60,252 nt of DNA from SIG452 sp045631485 (GCA_045631485.1 JAZQUU010000021.1:1-60252); one strand, 5' to 3'; numbered from the stretch's first letter, positions 9,460 to 19,120 are shown. The notes: a model not told the origin generated them from the sequence alone. Numbers and translations: made by a program.

Positions 9460-9496
9460 AAAAAGCGGCACAGATTTTGTGCCGCTTTTTCTTTAT
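9460..9496 (+). terminator. Rho-independent terminator after megaprotein 1
   Basis: Stem AAAAAGCGGCAC (9460-9471) pairs with GTGCCGCTTTTT (9479-9490), and a T-rich tail follows. It separates the two megaprotein genes, so the second needs its own promoter. Confidence 0.9.
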
Positions 9497-9525
9497 GTCC
9501 TGAATATCAATGTGCAAAAATGCTC

Positions 9526-9583
9526 AAAATCATATCGAATCAGGTCGGTTTTATGCACTTAAAGTCCATTCTGATATGATTTT
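9526..9583. promoter_or_regulatory. Inverted repeat upstream of megaprotein 2 promoter (possible operator)
   Basis: AAAATCATATC (9526-9536) and GATATGATTTT (9573-9583) form an 11-bp perfect inverted repeat with a 36-base spacer, about 48 bases upstream of the -35 box. It could be a regulator site; I found no matching copy upstream of the first megaprotein. Confidence 0.35.
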
Positions 9584-9630
9584 AGGTCATAGTTTTCTAA
9601 AACAAGTCCTGTTTTAATATACGATTTATC

Positions 9631-9659
9631 TTGCAATTATGTTATAAATATGTTACAAT
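9631..9659 (+). promoter_or_regulatory. Promoter for the second megaprotein gene
   Basis: TTGCAA (9631-9636), 17-bp spacer, TACAAT (9654-9659) with an extended TG at 9651-9652. The leader of about 110 bases ends in AAAAAAAGGAG before the ATG at 9775, closely resembling the leader of the first copy. Confidence 0.65.
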
Positions 9660-9774
9660 ACATAGACAAAGTGGGGTAGTTTTTTTATACAGATAGCACA
9701 AATTCACAAAAAATGTCAAAAAAACTGTCTAAAATGCATAAAAATAAAAAATATAAAAAAAGGAGAAAAAACGT

Positions 9775-12700
9775 ATGAAGATGAAAAAGCTTTTAGCATT
9801 CTTCTTGACACTCATGATGCTGTTGTCTTCTTTTGCTTCCACAGCAACAGTTGCATTCGCAGCAGACGGTCAGATTAAGAACATCATCTATATGATCCCC
9901 GACGGGGGCGGTATGGATCCGTTCTATCTGGCAGATGCAGTTAAGCAGGCAGGCGGATTTAACCGTTCGGTTTATCCCTATGCTACTCAGCAGACTGTAA
10001 ACAAAATGTACTTAAAGGATTACCTGGTTGGTGCAGAAACCACCCATAGTGCAAACTATGCGGTAACCGACTCTGCAGCTTCCGGTACCGCTTTAGCAAC
10101 CGGTAAAAAGACCAATAACTACTATATTGGTATTGACCCGAACAGAAAACCGATTGCTACTATCTTAGAAGCAGCACAGACCAAGAATATGAGAACCGGT
10201 TTGGTTTCTACCTATCCTTGGGCACACGCTACCCCTGCTTCTTTCTCTTCCCACGCGTTAGACCGTTACGATTATCGTACCATTGCAGAACAGCAGGTAA
10301 ACCAGGGCTTAGACGTTGTATTACCTTTCAACGCTACCGGCGGTTATGCGTTTGACGAAGCGCAGCAGGAAATCGTAGCACGCGGTTACTCTCAGGTAAC
10401 TACCGTTGCTCAGATGAAAAATCTGCAGCCCGGTCAGAAAGTTTGGGGTACCTTAGGCGGTCAGATGACCTATGCAAATCGTGATATCACCAATCCCGAT
10501 TCTTATCCCACTTTAGCAGAAATGACCGAAGCAGCGATCAAAGCATTAAACGTGAACGACGGCAGAGGCTTCTTCCTGATGGTTGAAGGTAGTGCTGTTG
10601 ATGGTGGCGGTCACGCCAACAACGCTTTGGATATGGTTTCTGAATTTATCGCATTCGACGAAGCTTGCAAAATTGCTATCGAATTTGCAAAAGGCAGAAC
10701 CGATACCGTTGTTGTGGCAGCTCCTGACCATGATACCGGTGGTATGAATGTAAGAAATCAGGCTACCGCTGTATCTCAGATCAGAAACGGTACCAAACCC
10801 TCCACCTCTTACATCACCTGGGATTCTACCGGCCATACCGCTAGAAACGGTGGTGTGTTCGTATATACTCCTGCAGGTGTTTCCGGAATTCCCGGTACAT
10901 CTTCCACTCCCGGTGTAGCTTCCAACTGGAACAACTATGTTATTGATAACACTGCAATCACCCCTTGGTTGGCAGGTTTAATCAATGTAAACTTAGAAGA
11001 GGTAACCAAATCCTTATTCGTGGATGTATCCCGTATGGGTACCTATACTCCCATCACCGATACTTTCTATGATTATGACGATGCAAAAACCGTTACTTCT
11101 TCCGAATATACCGGTTCCTTCAAATTCACCAATTATGACTTAACTGTTGTAAGAAACCAGTCTATCGCAACCTACAATGGGCAGAAGATTGATATGAACG
11201 GTGAAGTTGCAGTATATTCCGGCGGACGTTTCTACGTTCCCCAGTCCTTATTGGACCAGTGCGGCATCGAAGTGGATAACACTCCTATCGAAACCGTTTC
11301 TTCCGTATTAACCGGCGTTGACCTGACAAACAACATCGTTGATAATAATGCTTGTAACATTTACAGCAACTATGCAATGATTCCCTTAGCAAATCAGGCA
11401 AAAGCATACTTAACTGTTCAGATTGGTGTGCCCAAAACCGCATACTATCATCTGCAGGCAATGTTAGACACCTCCAACGGTCAGATTCTCTGTACCAATG
11501 GTATTTACGGTACCTTTGATACCGGCTCTAAAGTTCAGTTCGCTCCCGGTAAAATTCAGCCCTCAAACTCCTGGACTGATGATGCTTCCCCCAGCGTACT
11601 GTTAGAAGAAGGTAATCATACCATTACCTTTAACTCTACCGACTTAGCAAGTAACATTATGTTCCATGGTATTCAGTTGGTAGAAGATGTGGCAATCAAT
11701 CCGCCTGCAGCAACCGAGGCGCCTGCTGCTACTCCCGTTCCCACCGAAGCTCCTGATTATGTAAACTTCACCGAAGCAAACGCACCTTATGCAGGTGTAT
11801 ATCAGGTAACTTCCGACAAAGCAGTGACCATCACCAACGAAACCGGTCACACTGCAACCTTAGCAGCAAACACTCCTGCATATTTCTATCTGATTAAAGG
11901 CAGCAACAACATCACCAAAACTGACGCTTCTGCTACCCTGAAATTCACCCCCTTAATGGATAACGGTATGGATTTCATTTCTCAGGTAAATGCAGGCACT
12001 ACTCCTATGACCAGTGCACATATCAAGTTTGGTGTTGACGGTGTTGGTAATGTTGCAAGTCAGGTTGATTCTACCTATGGTAGAGTTACCGTTGGCTCCA
12101 ACGATATCTCTATTCCTAACTCCAGCTCCGCAACTCTGAAACTTCCTGTTGATACAGCGGGTCTGTACTACATGTCCGTAATTACTTCCGGTGCAGGTAA
12201 CTACCTTACCGTTTCTACCGATACCGGTCATTTCGGTCAGTACAAATCTACTTTAGCGGGTACTATGACTCACTACGAAGATGAAGATACAGACAATGAT
12301 TTCTTATTGGTATATTTAAGAAAAGGCGATAACTATCTCACCTTCTCCAACAGTGGTCCTACCACTATTACCTTAACCGGCGTTCGTTGCTCCAGAGCTT
12401 CCAGCTTTATGGCAGGTGGTTCTTCTGCAACCGATGCAACCATCGCACAGTTTGTATTGGCAAATTGTAAAGTAGTTCACGATAACTACAATCCGGACGG
12501 TCCGGTTGCAACTCCTGTTCCGACCACCACTCCTGTTGTTACTCCCACTCCTACCGAAGCACCCTCTTTAGACGATGTTTCTTTAGATAATGCTCCTTAT
12601 GCAGGTGTTTATGCGGTAACTGCAGATAAAGCAACCACCATTACCACCGAAATCGGTTCCACCGCTACCTTAGCCGCAGGCGAAACCAAATACGTTTACC

Positions 12701-15700
12701 TGTTAAAAGGAGCAAACGTGGTAACCAACAGCGGTAATGCAAACTTAACCATTACCGGTTATGCAAACAACGGTTTAGATTACCTGGATCAGGTAACTGC
12801 AAACGTTCCGTTAGCAGTTTCCAGCATTTCTGAACTGTCCTTATCCGGCAACTTTGTAAATGCTCAGGGTTCTATCAACGATAACGGTTCTCTGGTTACC
12901 TTTGGTACCAACGCATCTGTTGACGTAAAATTAACTGCTCCTGCAGCCGGCTTATATGTAACTCAGGTTCAGTTCGTAAATGCAGGCGCAGATCAGATGC
13001 GTATTGAAACCGACACCGGTTTCTACGGTATCATCAACCAGCAGTCCGGCCGTCAGGGTTGGAACGAATTGTTCCAGGGTACTCACGGTGTAGGTCAGCA
13101 GGACTTAGAAATCGTATTCTTAAGAGCCGGCGAAAACACCATTACCTTTAAAAACCCCGGTACAACTACCTATGTTTCCAAAATCAAACTGGCAAAAACC
13201 GGTTCTTTAGCTTCCTTAGCTGATTACAACTGGCAGCTGAACTTAGAAAACTTAAAGGTTCTGGGTGCAGAAGCAGCAGAACCCGAAGCAACTCCGGTTC
13301 CCACTGTTGCTCCCACTCAGGCTCCTACTCCTACTCCTGTGGTTGTAGCAGGTCAGATGACTTATCAGGCACCTTATGCAGGTGTTTACAAGGCATCTTC
13401 CGACAAAGCAGTAACCTTACTGAACGAAACCGGTCATAAAGTGACCTTATCCGCAGGCGGCACCGGTTACTTCTACATGTTCAAAGGTCTCAATACTATG
13501 AGCACCACCAACGAAGATGCAAACGTAACCTTTACAGCTTTAGACGACAATGGTATGAATTATCTTGGTAGTGTATCAGTTGATAATACTCCGATTACTA
13601 CCAAACATTACTACATGGGCTTTAGTGTAAATGACAGTACCACTAATGCAGTTGACTTTATTTATGCAAAAGACAGCGGCGTAACCACCAGTGGCAGAAC
13701 CATTACCATTCCGGCAGGTCAGTCTGTTACCTTTAAGACGAACAGCGATATGACAGCTGGTACCCGTTATGTAAGTATTAAGACTCTGGAAGCATCCGAA
13801 AATCTTCGCATTGAAACCAGTACCGGTTACTATGGTGTATTCAATTATACTCTGGCAAACAGTAACTCTCATTTTGAAGATACCGATGTTAACGGAAACG
13901 GTACCGATTTGTTGATGATCTATATGCCGGATGGCGAAAACTATGTTAAACTGATTAACAATAACTCAAAAACTGTTTCTATCGATGGTATTCGTCTTTC
14001 CAAGACTGATTCTGTTCAGACCTGGGCAACCTGTAATATGGCGAATGCAAAAGTTATCGTGGATGAAAATCTGGTGATTCCCACTCCCGTACCGACTGCA
14101 GCACCCACTCCCACTCCGGTACCCACTGCAAAACCTGACAGCATGTTATATACTGCTGATTATGCAGGTGTTTATGCAGTAACTTCCGATAAAGCAGTTA
14201 CCTTAACTTCTGAACTTGGTTCCACCGCTACCATCAATGCAGGCGAAACCAAATACATCTACTTAATCGCAGGTACCAATAACGTGGCAACCTCCGATAA
14301 AACTGCTAACGTAACCTTCACCGCTTTAGATAACAACGGTTTAGATTACAAAGCTCAGGTTGTAATGGCTTCCGAACCCATTATCCGTGGTCAGGAAGAT
14401 GAAATTGCAACCGGTATTTACAAAACCTTAGCAGCAGGTGAAGAATATACCTTCACTTATACTGCAGCTCAGGCAGGTATTATGTATCCCTACATCCTGT
14501 TCACCGCAGGTACTGAAGCAACCGTTACCACTGATACCGGTTTCTACACCACTTTAGGTGGATTCCAGGGTAGCTACGGCGGCACTACCTGGGCTTGGAT
14601 GGATGCAGCAAAAGCAAATCTGTCTTTAGTATATGTAAGAGAAGGTGAAAACACCATCACCATCAAAAACACCGGTAACTCTGATTTAACTATGGCAAAC
14701 ATCAGAATCCATAGTGCCGGTGAATTAGTGGGCAAGAGCTGGGATTCTCAGTTAAATGTTGCATACCTGACTCCTGTGGTTGCAGTAAGCGAACCCACTG
14801 TTACTCCTACTCCCGAACCGACTCCCGATGTTCCCGCAAATGAAATTGTTTACACTGCTCCTTATGCAGGTGTTTACAAAGTTTCTTCCGATGTTGCAGT
14901 AACCTTAACCGGTGAAATCGGTTCTACCGTTACTTTAGCAGCAGGCGAAGAAGGCTACATCTACTTAATCGCAGGTGCAAACACCATTGCTACTACCAAT
15001 GTAGATGCAAATGTAACCTTTACTGCATTAGCAGGCAACGGTATGGATTACTTCAATCAGGTTACCATTGCTAACGAACCCATTATTACCGGTCAGGAAG
15101 ACTTATACGGTTGGGCAAATATTGGCATTACCATTCCTGCAGGCGGCACCTATACCATCGAGTATACTCCTTCTCAGGGTATGAACGGTATGGTATATCC
15201 CTACATTGCGTTTGGCACTGCGAACGAAGCAACCTTGAGATTAACCAGTGATACCGGCTTCTATGCTGATATTTACAATCCGGCAGGCGTTTCTTACAGC
15301 AGCAGATTAACCACAGACGCTGCAGGCACTGATATTGAACTGTTGTATGTAAGAGAAGGTCTGAACACTATCACCTTAGAAAACATTGGCTCCAGTGATA
15401 TTCTCTTGTATTCTATCAGATTCCACAGTGTTGGTGAATTGGTTAACCATGCAACTTGGGGTCCCCAGCTGAATGTTGCAAACTTAAAACCCGTTGTTGA
15501 AGCAGATAAATTCTCCGAAATCACCTTAAACGGCAAAACCAAAACCGCAACTGTATCCTTCAAAAACATGGGTACTGACGATGACGGTATTGTAAGCTTA
15601 GTATTAGCTTCTTACGAAGGCAACAAACTGACTGCAATCGATATCACTTATATTGATACCGATGCACAGAAAGTTGGTACTACCGAAGAATACTCTGTAG

Positions 15701-16419
15701 ATCTGCCTGAAGCTACCGGCACTACCTTAAAAGCAATGCTCGTAAATGAAAACTTAGTGCCTAAAGCAGATGCGAAAGATGTAACCATCGGTTCCTTAAC
15801 CGGTCTGAAATTCTCCATCTTAGGTGACAGTATCTCCACCTTCAACGGCTATTCCAACAATGCTGCAGTAAACTCCACCATCGGTTCCAACGCTGTTTGG
15901 TACTATGGTAACAACAACGAAGTTACCAGCGTTGATCAGACCTGGTGGAAACGTGTTGCAGACACCACCGGTATGGAAGTGTTGGTAAACAACTCCTTCT
16001 CCGGCGACAAAGTTTGTGTATACGGTAAAACCAGAGCTACCCAGTTGCACAATAACGACGGTGAAACTCCCGACGTTATCGCTGTATACTTAGGCACCAA
16101 CGACTTTGCTAACGGTTGTACCTTAGCTCAGTTTGCAACCAACTATCCTGCAATGATTGCAAGCATCACCGAAAAATATCCCGATGCAGACATTTATCTT
16201 TTGAACTTACTGTATTACGGTTCTTCCGCAGATGGTTTCTGTAACGTGATTGAAGATGCTGCCGAAACCTACGGCTGCACTTATGTTGACATCCGTAACG
16301 ATGCAGGATTCACTTCTTCCAACTTAGGAAGCTATATGCCTGACCAGTACGGTGTACATCCCGGCAGCGCAGGTATGGAACTGATTGCAAATTGCGTTGT
16401 TGATGCAATGAGCAAATAA
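9775..16419 (+). CDS. Giant secreted alkaline phosphatase / PYAGVY-repeat / SGNH hydrolase protein (copy 2)
   Basis: 2214-aa paralogue of the preceding gene with the same order: signal peptide 1-30, alkaline phosphatase with nucleophile Ser100 and the same metal ligands, copper-amine-oxidase-N-like segment (IATYNGQKIDMNGEVAV), a beta-rich module, PYAGVY-type modules and a C-terminal SGNH hydrolase. It has five modules (near 670, 940, 1199, 1461 and 1695) against four, which explains most of the length difference. SGNH motifs: GDSIS with Ser2019, GTNDF, and YGVHP with His2195. The first about 460 residues are nearly the same in both copies while the rest has drifted, pointing to tandem duplication with later module gain. 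Own promoter and terminator. Confidence 0.85.
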   Translation: MKMKKLLAFFLTLMMLLSSFASTATVAFAADGQIKNIIYMIPDGGGMDPFYLADAVKQAGGFNRSVYPYATQQTVNKMYLKDYLVGAETTHSANYAVTDSAASGTALATGKKTNNYYIGIDPNRKPIATILEAAQTKNMRTGLVSTYPWAHATPASFSSHALDRYDYRTIAEQQVNQGLDVVLPFNATGGYAFDEAQQEIVARGYSQVTTVAQMKNLQPGQKVWGTLGGQMTYANRDITNPDSYPTLAEMTEAAIKALNVNDGRGFFLMVEGSAVDGGGHANNALDMVSEFIAFDEACKIAIEFAKGRTDTVVVAAPDHDTGGMNVRNQATAVSQIRNGTKPSTSYITWDSTGHTARNGGVFVYTPAGVSGIPGTSSTPGVASNWNNYVIDNTAITPWLAGLINVNLEEVTKSLFVDVSRMGTYTPITDTFYDYDDAKTVTSSEYTGSFKFTNYDLTVVRNQSIATYNGQKIDMNGEVAVYSGGRFYVPQSLLDQCGIEVDNTPIETVSSVLTGVDLTNNIVDNNACNIYSNYAMIPLANQAKAYLTVQIGVPKTAYYHLQAMLDTSNGQILCTNGIYGTFDTGSKVQFAPGKIQPSNSWTDDASPSVLLEEGNHTITFNSTDLASNIMFHGIQLVEDVAINPPAATEAPAATPVPTEAPDYVNFTEANAPYAGVYQVTSDKAVTITNETGHTATLAANTPAYFYLIKGSNNITKTDASATLKFTPLMDNGMDFISQVNAGTTPMTSAHIKFGVDGVGNVASQVDSTYGRVTVGSNDISIPNSSSATLKLPVDTAGLYYMSVITSGAGNYLTVSTDTGHFGQYKSTLAGTMTHYEDEDTDNDFLLVYLRKGDNYLTFSNSGPTTITLTGVRCSRASSFMAGGSSATDATIAQFVLANCKVVHDNYNPDGPVATPVPTTTPVVTPTPTEAPSLDDVSLDNAPYAGVYAVTADKATTITTEIGSTATLAAGETKYVYLLKGANVVTNSGNANLTITGYANNGLDYLDQVTANVPLAVSSISELSLSGNFVNAQGSINDNGSLVTFGTNASVDVKLTAPAAGLYVTQVQFVNAGADQMRIETDTGFYGIINQQSGRQGWNELFQGTHGVGQQDLEIVFLRAGENTITFKNPGTTTYVSKIKLAKTGSLASLADYNWQLNLENLKVLGAEAAEPEATPVPTVAPTQAPTPTPVVVAGQMTYQAPYAGVYKASSDKAVTLLNETGHKVTLSAGGTGYFYMFKGLNTMSTTNEDANVTFTALDDNGMNYLGSVSVDNTPITTKHYYMGFSVNDSTTNAVDFIYAKDSGVTTSGRTITIPAGQSVTFKTNSDMTAGTRYVSIKTLEASENLRIETSTGYYGVFNYTLANSNSHFEDTDVNGNGTDLLMIYMPDGENYVKLINNNSKTVSIDGIRLSKTDSVQTWATCNMANAKVIVDENLVIPTPVPTAAPTPTPVPTAKPDSMLYTADYAGVYAVTSDKAVTLTSELGSTATINAGETKYIYLIAGTNNVATSDKTANVTFTALDNNGLDYKAQVVMASEPIIRGQEDEIATGIYKTLAAGEEYTFTYTAAQAGIMYPYILFTAGTEATVTTDTGFYTTLGGFQGSYGGTTWAWMDAAKANLSLVYVREGENTITIKNTGNSDLTMANIRIHSAGELVGKSWDSQLNVAYLTPVVAVSEPTVTPTPEPTPDVPANEIVYTAPYAGVYKVSSDVAVTLTGEIGSTVTLAAGEEGYIYLIAGANTIATTNVDANVTFTALAGNGMDYFNQVTIANEPIITGQEDLYGWANIGITIPAGGTYTIEYTPSQGMNGMVYPYIAFGTANEATLRLTSDTGFYADIYNPAGVSYSSRLTTDAAGTDIELLYVREGLNTITLENIGSSDILLYSIRFHSVGELVNHATWGPQLNVANLKPVVEADKFSEITLNGKTKTATVSFKNMGTDDDGIVSLVLASYEGNKLTAIDITYIDTDAQKVGTTEEYSVDLPEATGTTLKAMLVNENLVPKADAKDVTIGSLTGLKFSILGDSISTFNGYSNNAAVNSTIGSNAVWYYGNNNEVTSVDQTWWKRVADTTGMEVLVNNSFSGDKVCVYGKTRATQLHNNDGETPDVIAVYLGTNDFANGCTLAQFATNYPAMIASITEKYPDADIYLLNLLYYGSSADGFCNVIEDAAETYGCTYVDIRNDAGFTSSNLGSYMPDQYGVHPGSAGMELIANCVVDAMSK

Positions 16420-16453
16420 GATTGTCTTTAAAAGACATTCTTCCTAAACAATA

Positions 16454-16500
16454 AAAATCGGCACAGATTCTAAAAGAGTCTGTGCCGATTTTGTTTTATT
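16454..16500 (+). terminator. Rho-independent terminator after megaprotein 2
   Basis: A 14-bp stem, AAAATCGGCACAGA (16454-16467) with TCTGTGCCGATTTT (16479-16492), is followed by a T-rich tail. The core sequence GGCACAGA resembles that of the terminator after copy 1, in line with duplication of the whole unit. Confidence 0.9.
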
Positions 16501-16516
16501 TTTTTATTTTAAAAAA

Positions 16517-16641
16517 GCCTTCTCCAAGGATAAGGTGGCTAAGTCAACGGATTTATGGGGTGAGATGGAATTGTAGGGAATGCATTGATGCATTCCGAAA
16601 TTTTTTGAAAAAAGAGGAACGGATAAATCCGTTCCCTACAA
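16517..16641. repeat. Intergenic palindromic repeat, MITE-like
   Basis: Non-coding. TTGTAGGGAA (16571-16580) and its exact complement TTCCCTACAA (16632-16641) bound a 71-base segment with two inner palindromes, GGAATGCAT-TG-ATGCATTCC (16577-16596) and GGAACGGAT-AA-ATCCGTTCC (16616-16635). A partial palindrome, GCCTTCTCCAAGGATAAGGTGGC (16517-16539) in two halves, lies just upstream. The layout is like the small non-autonomous intergenic repeats common in Clostridia. Confidence 0.6.
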
Positions 16642-16700
16642 CATTTTAAGATGTATGGCGTCTCTTAGATTTTGATATAACGATATGTTTCCATCAATAT

Positions 16701-16736
16701 AAAAAAGGTTGAATCAAATTGATTCAACCTTTTTAT
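16701..16736. terminator. Bidirectional Rho-independent terminator
   Basis: AAAAAGGTTGAATCAA and its complement TTGATTCAACCTTTTT form a nearly perfect palindrome with A and T runs on both sides. On the minus strand it ends the nicotinamidase-nadE transcript. Confidence 0.88.
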
Positions 16737-16750
16737 CTTTTAGAAAAATT

Positions 16751-17497
16751 TTAAAAATTCGGTTTAAATGCAGGCATCAGTTCTAATTTAAAAAGATTCA
16801 TCTGATGTTTTCTGTCAATTAGCGCCTTCGTATCGGGATTGTCGATTTCACCGGTGCGGATATAACGGTCTAATTCTGCATAGGTGAAGCCTAAGTTTTC
16901 CTCGTCTGTTTTTCCGCAAAGACCGTCAATAGGTGTTTTTTCCACTAATTCTTTTGGGAGACCAATATAATGCCCGATTTGTTTTAATTCGGTTACGGTT
17001 AAATGAGAGAGTGGAGAAAAGTCACCCACAGAATCACCGTAACGGGTGGAATAGCCAACCCAATCTTCGGAAAGATTACAGGTATTGCACACTCTGCCGT
17101 TTACACTTTGGGAAATGGCATATAAAGTGGTCATACGAAGTCTGGGAGGAATATTCTGAACGGTTTGGGGAGTGGGGGAGAGTTCTTCGGGAAACGCTTT
17201 TAAAATGGCTTCTGCAGTTTCTTTGATATTCACTTCATACCTTTTGATACCTAAGTGATTCACCAGAAGATACGCCATATCAATATCGTGCTGTTCACCC
17301 TGAGGCATCAGCACACCGATCACTCTGTCCTTGCCCAGCGCTTTCATACAAAGTGCCGCTGCAATGGAAGAATCCTTGCCGCCTGAAATTCCAACAACTG
17401 CATTGCAGTCGGGACCGTTGTTTTTGAAGAAATCCTGAATCCATTGGATACAGTCTTCTGTTACTTTTTTCACATCAAAAGAATCAAACATCATCAT
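16751..17497 (-). CDS. nadE: NAD+ synthetase (ammonia-dependent type)
   Basis: Makes NAD+ from nicotinate adenine dinucleotide, ATP and ammonia, the last step of both de novo and salvage routes. Seen: PP-loop ATP-binding motif SGGKDS at residues 38-43, and NLSEDWVGYSTRYGDSVGDFSP in the middle, the conserved active-site stretch. The C-terminal PIDGLCGKTDEENLGFTYAELD is also typical. At 248 aa there is no nitrilase domain, so it uses free ammonia. It sits 9 bases downstream of the nicotinamidase-like gene, forming a small NAD salvage operon. Three adjacent ATGs leave the exact start open by one or two codons. Confidence 0.93.
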   Translation of the reverse strand: MMMFDSFDVKKVTEDCIQWIQDFFKNNGPDCNAVVGISGGKDSSIAAALCMKALGKDRVIGVLMPQGEQHDIDMAYLLVNHLGIKRYEVNIKETAEAILKAFPEELSPTPQTVQNIPPRLRMTTLYAISQSVNGRVCNTCNLSEDWVGYSTRYGDSVGDFSPLSHLTVTELKQIGHYIGLPKELVEKTPIDGLCGKTDEENLGFTYAELDRYIRTGEIDNPDTKALIDRKHQMNLFKLELMPAFKPNF

Positions 17498-17506
17498 TAC
17501 CGCCTT

Positions 17507-18031
17507 TTATTTTACTGTGATCTGACACATTTTCATGGTGGTCAGCGCCGCATTGTGACTTTCGGGAGTTACCCCTGCACAACAAGCGGAATCCACCCCG
17601 ATTTCCGTTTCGGTGAAATGTGCTTTCAAAAGAAGCGCATTGGACACCACACAAATATCAGTGCATAATCCAATCAGCTCAATAGATAATTCCGAGGGAG
17701 CATAGTGTTCCTTCACATATTCGGGAAGAGCTACTGAGCCGAAGGTTGGCTTTTCGATGATATGATAATCTTTTTTGTCCAACGCTTCCTGCACCCGTGC
17801 ATCAAGCTCCCATCCCGGTGTCCCTTTGATACAATGAGGGACGGGTAATAATTTTCCTTCCCGGGTATTCATATAGTTTTCCGGATGGGTATCGTAGGTG
17901 ACGATAATGTCACCATCAAAATTTTGGATTTTATTGCAGACATTCTCCACAATGGAAACTGCCTCGGGAGTGCCTAAGGCACCATCCACAAAATCCTTTT
18001 GCATATCTACCACAATCAATAAGTTTTTCAT
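17507..18031 (-). CDS. Isochorismatase-family cysteine hydrolase, probable nicotinamidase
   Basis: 174 aa. Nicotinamidase converts nicotinamide to nicotinate and ammonia for NAD salvage. Seen: VVDMQKDFVDGALG at the N-terminus with the catalytic Asp, TYDTHPENY with metal-site residues, and GLCTDICVVSNALLLKA with the nucleophilic Cys (GLCTDIC). The ATG at 18031 has AAGAGGAAA upstream; an upstream in-frame extension to 18169 would run through its own promoter. Coupling to nadE, which needs the downstream product and ammonia, supports nicotinamidase over other isochorismatase-fold enzymes. Substrate assignment is inference. Confidence 0.85.
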   Translation of the reverse strand: MKNLLIVVDMQKDFVDGALGTPEAVSIVENVCNKIQNFDGDIIVTYDTHPENYMNTREGKLLPVPHCIKGTPGWELDARVQEALDKKDYHIIEKPTFGSVALPEYVKEHYAPSELSIELIGLCTDICVVSNALLLKAHFTETEIGVDSACCAGVTPESHNAALTTMKMCQITVK

Positions 18032-18093
18032 GCTTTGTTTCCTCTTTCTAAAGGATTTTTTCCGTATTTGTAAAAAACATACAACTTTCCTAT

Positions 18094-18123
18094 ATTTTAC
18101 CAAGGGATGGGGGAGTGTGTCAA
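18094..18123 (-). promoter_or_regulatory. Promoter for the nicotinamidase-nadE operon
   Basis: On the minus strand TTGACA (18118-18123), 18-bp spacer, TAAAAT (18094-18099), about 60 bases upstream of the ATG at 18031. Confidence 0.6.
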
Positions 18124-18173
18124 GTTTTTTTCTGAGAAATTCAAATAATTTGTAAAAAAATCTTGGCAACCTA

Positions 18174-18202
18174 TTGTAATTTGCATCAAAATATGCTATA
18201 CT
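18174..18202 (+). promoter_or_regulatory. Promoter for eutS-eutP
   Basis: TTGTAA (18174-18179), 17-bp spacer and TATACT (18197-18202) with an extended TG at 18194-18195, about 67 bases before the eutS start. Confidence 0.6.
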
Positions 18203-18268
18203 GACTAAGTATATTTGAAAATGGAGACTTATGTATTTAAAAACCCGTATGAAAGAAGGAGTCTTTGT

Positions 18269-18646
18269 ATGGACTTTCAGAAAATGATTCCCGAAAACGA
18301 AAAACTGCGTATCGTGCAGGAAACCGTTCCCGGAAAACAGATTACCTTAGCTCATATTATTGCCAATCCCGACCCGGTGATTTATCAGAAACTTGGCTTA
18401 AATCCTGCAGTGGATTATTCCCGCTCCGCCATTGGTATTTTAACCATTTGCCCCGCGGAAATTGCTATTATTGCAGGAGATATTGCCACCAAGACCTCCA
18501 ATGTGGAATTGGGGTTTGTGGACCGTTTTTCCGGCACTCTCATTGTAACCGGCAGAGTGGCGGATGTGGATTCTTCCTTAAGAGCCATTGCGGATTACTG
18601 CCAGAAGCATTTAGGTTGTGTGGTTTGTGAAATCACCAAAACCTAA
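18269..18646 (+). CDS. eutS: EutS/PduU-like bacterial microcompartment shell protein
   Basis: 125 aa. EutS is a permuted BMC-domain protein forming hexamers in the shell of the ethanolamine-utilisation organelle. Seen: VPGKQITLAHIIANPDP near the N-terminus, AIGILTICPAEIAIIAGDIATK in the middle, and LGFVDRFSGTLIVTGRVADV, all close to the EutS pattern. The ATG at 18269 has AGAAGGAG 8 bases upstream; an in-frame extension to 18215 lacks such a site. eutP follows after 14 bases. No other shell protein or cargo enzyme is in the window, so a complete organelle cannot be made from here. Confidence 0.9.
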   Translation: MDFQKMIPENEKLRIVQETVPGKQITLAHIIANPDPVIYQKLGLNPAVDYSRSAIGILTICPAEIAIIAGDIATKTSNVELGFVDRFSGTLIVTGRVADVDSSLRAIADYCQKHLGCVVCEITKT

Positions 18647-18660
18647 AGAGGGTGCATCCT

Positions 18661-19113
18661 ATGAGAAAAATGATGTTGGTGGGCAGAAGTGAAAGCGGAA
18701 AAACCACCTTGACTCAGGCTCTTCGGGGCGAAAATCTTCATTATCATAAAACACAGTATATCAATTATCACGATGTGATTATCGACACTCCCGGTGAATA
18801 TGCCCAGACCAAAGGATTAGGACGAGCGTTGGCGCTTTATTCCTACGAAGCGGATGTGATAGGTCTGTTAATGAGTGCTACCGAGCCGTATTCACTGTAT
18901 CCCCCTTGCGTCACAGCGGCGGCAAACCGTGAAGTTATCGGCATCATCACCAAGTGTGACCATAAAGATGCCAATATCCCTCAGGCAGAAAACTGGCTCC
19001 GTCTGGCAGGCTGCGAAAAAATCTTCCCCATAAGCTCATATACGGGCGAGGGAATTGAAGAATTGCTTCAGTACCTGTCTTGCGATATCGAAAAAATACC
19101 CGAAAGGATTTAA
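18661..19113 (+). CDS. eutP: EutP/PduV-family small GTPase
   Basis: 150 aa. EutP is a Ras-like P-loop protein found with ethanolamine microcompartments; an acetate-kinase-like activity has been reported for some members. Seen: P-loop GRSESGKTT at 8-16 (GxxxxGKT), DTPGEY as the G3 motif, and TKCD in the G4 position where Ras-like proteins have NKxD. The ATG at 18661 follows AAAGAGGG by a good distance; the GTG three codons earlier overlaps that site. It pairs with EutS and is followed 7 bases later by metY. Confidence 0.88.
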   Translation: MRKMMLVGRSESGKTTLTQALRGENLHYHKTQYINYHDVIIDTPGEYAQTKGLGRALALYSYEADVIGLLMSATEPYSLYPPCVTAAANREVIGIITKCDHKDANIPQAENWLRLAGCEKIFPISSYTGEGIEELLQYLSCDIEKIPERI

Positions 19114-19120
19114 AATTATT

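Noticed and set aside
3524..16419. The two megaproteins as an assembly duplication
   Set aside because: The copies differ in module number, linkers and many residues, and have different promoters and terminators, so they are true paralogues.
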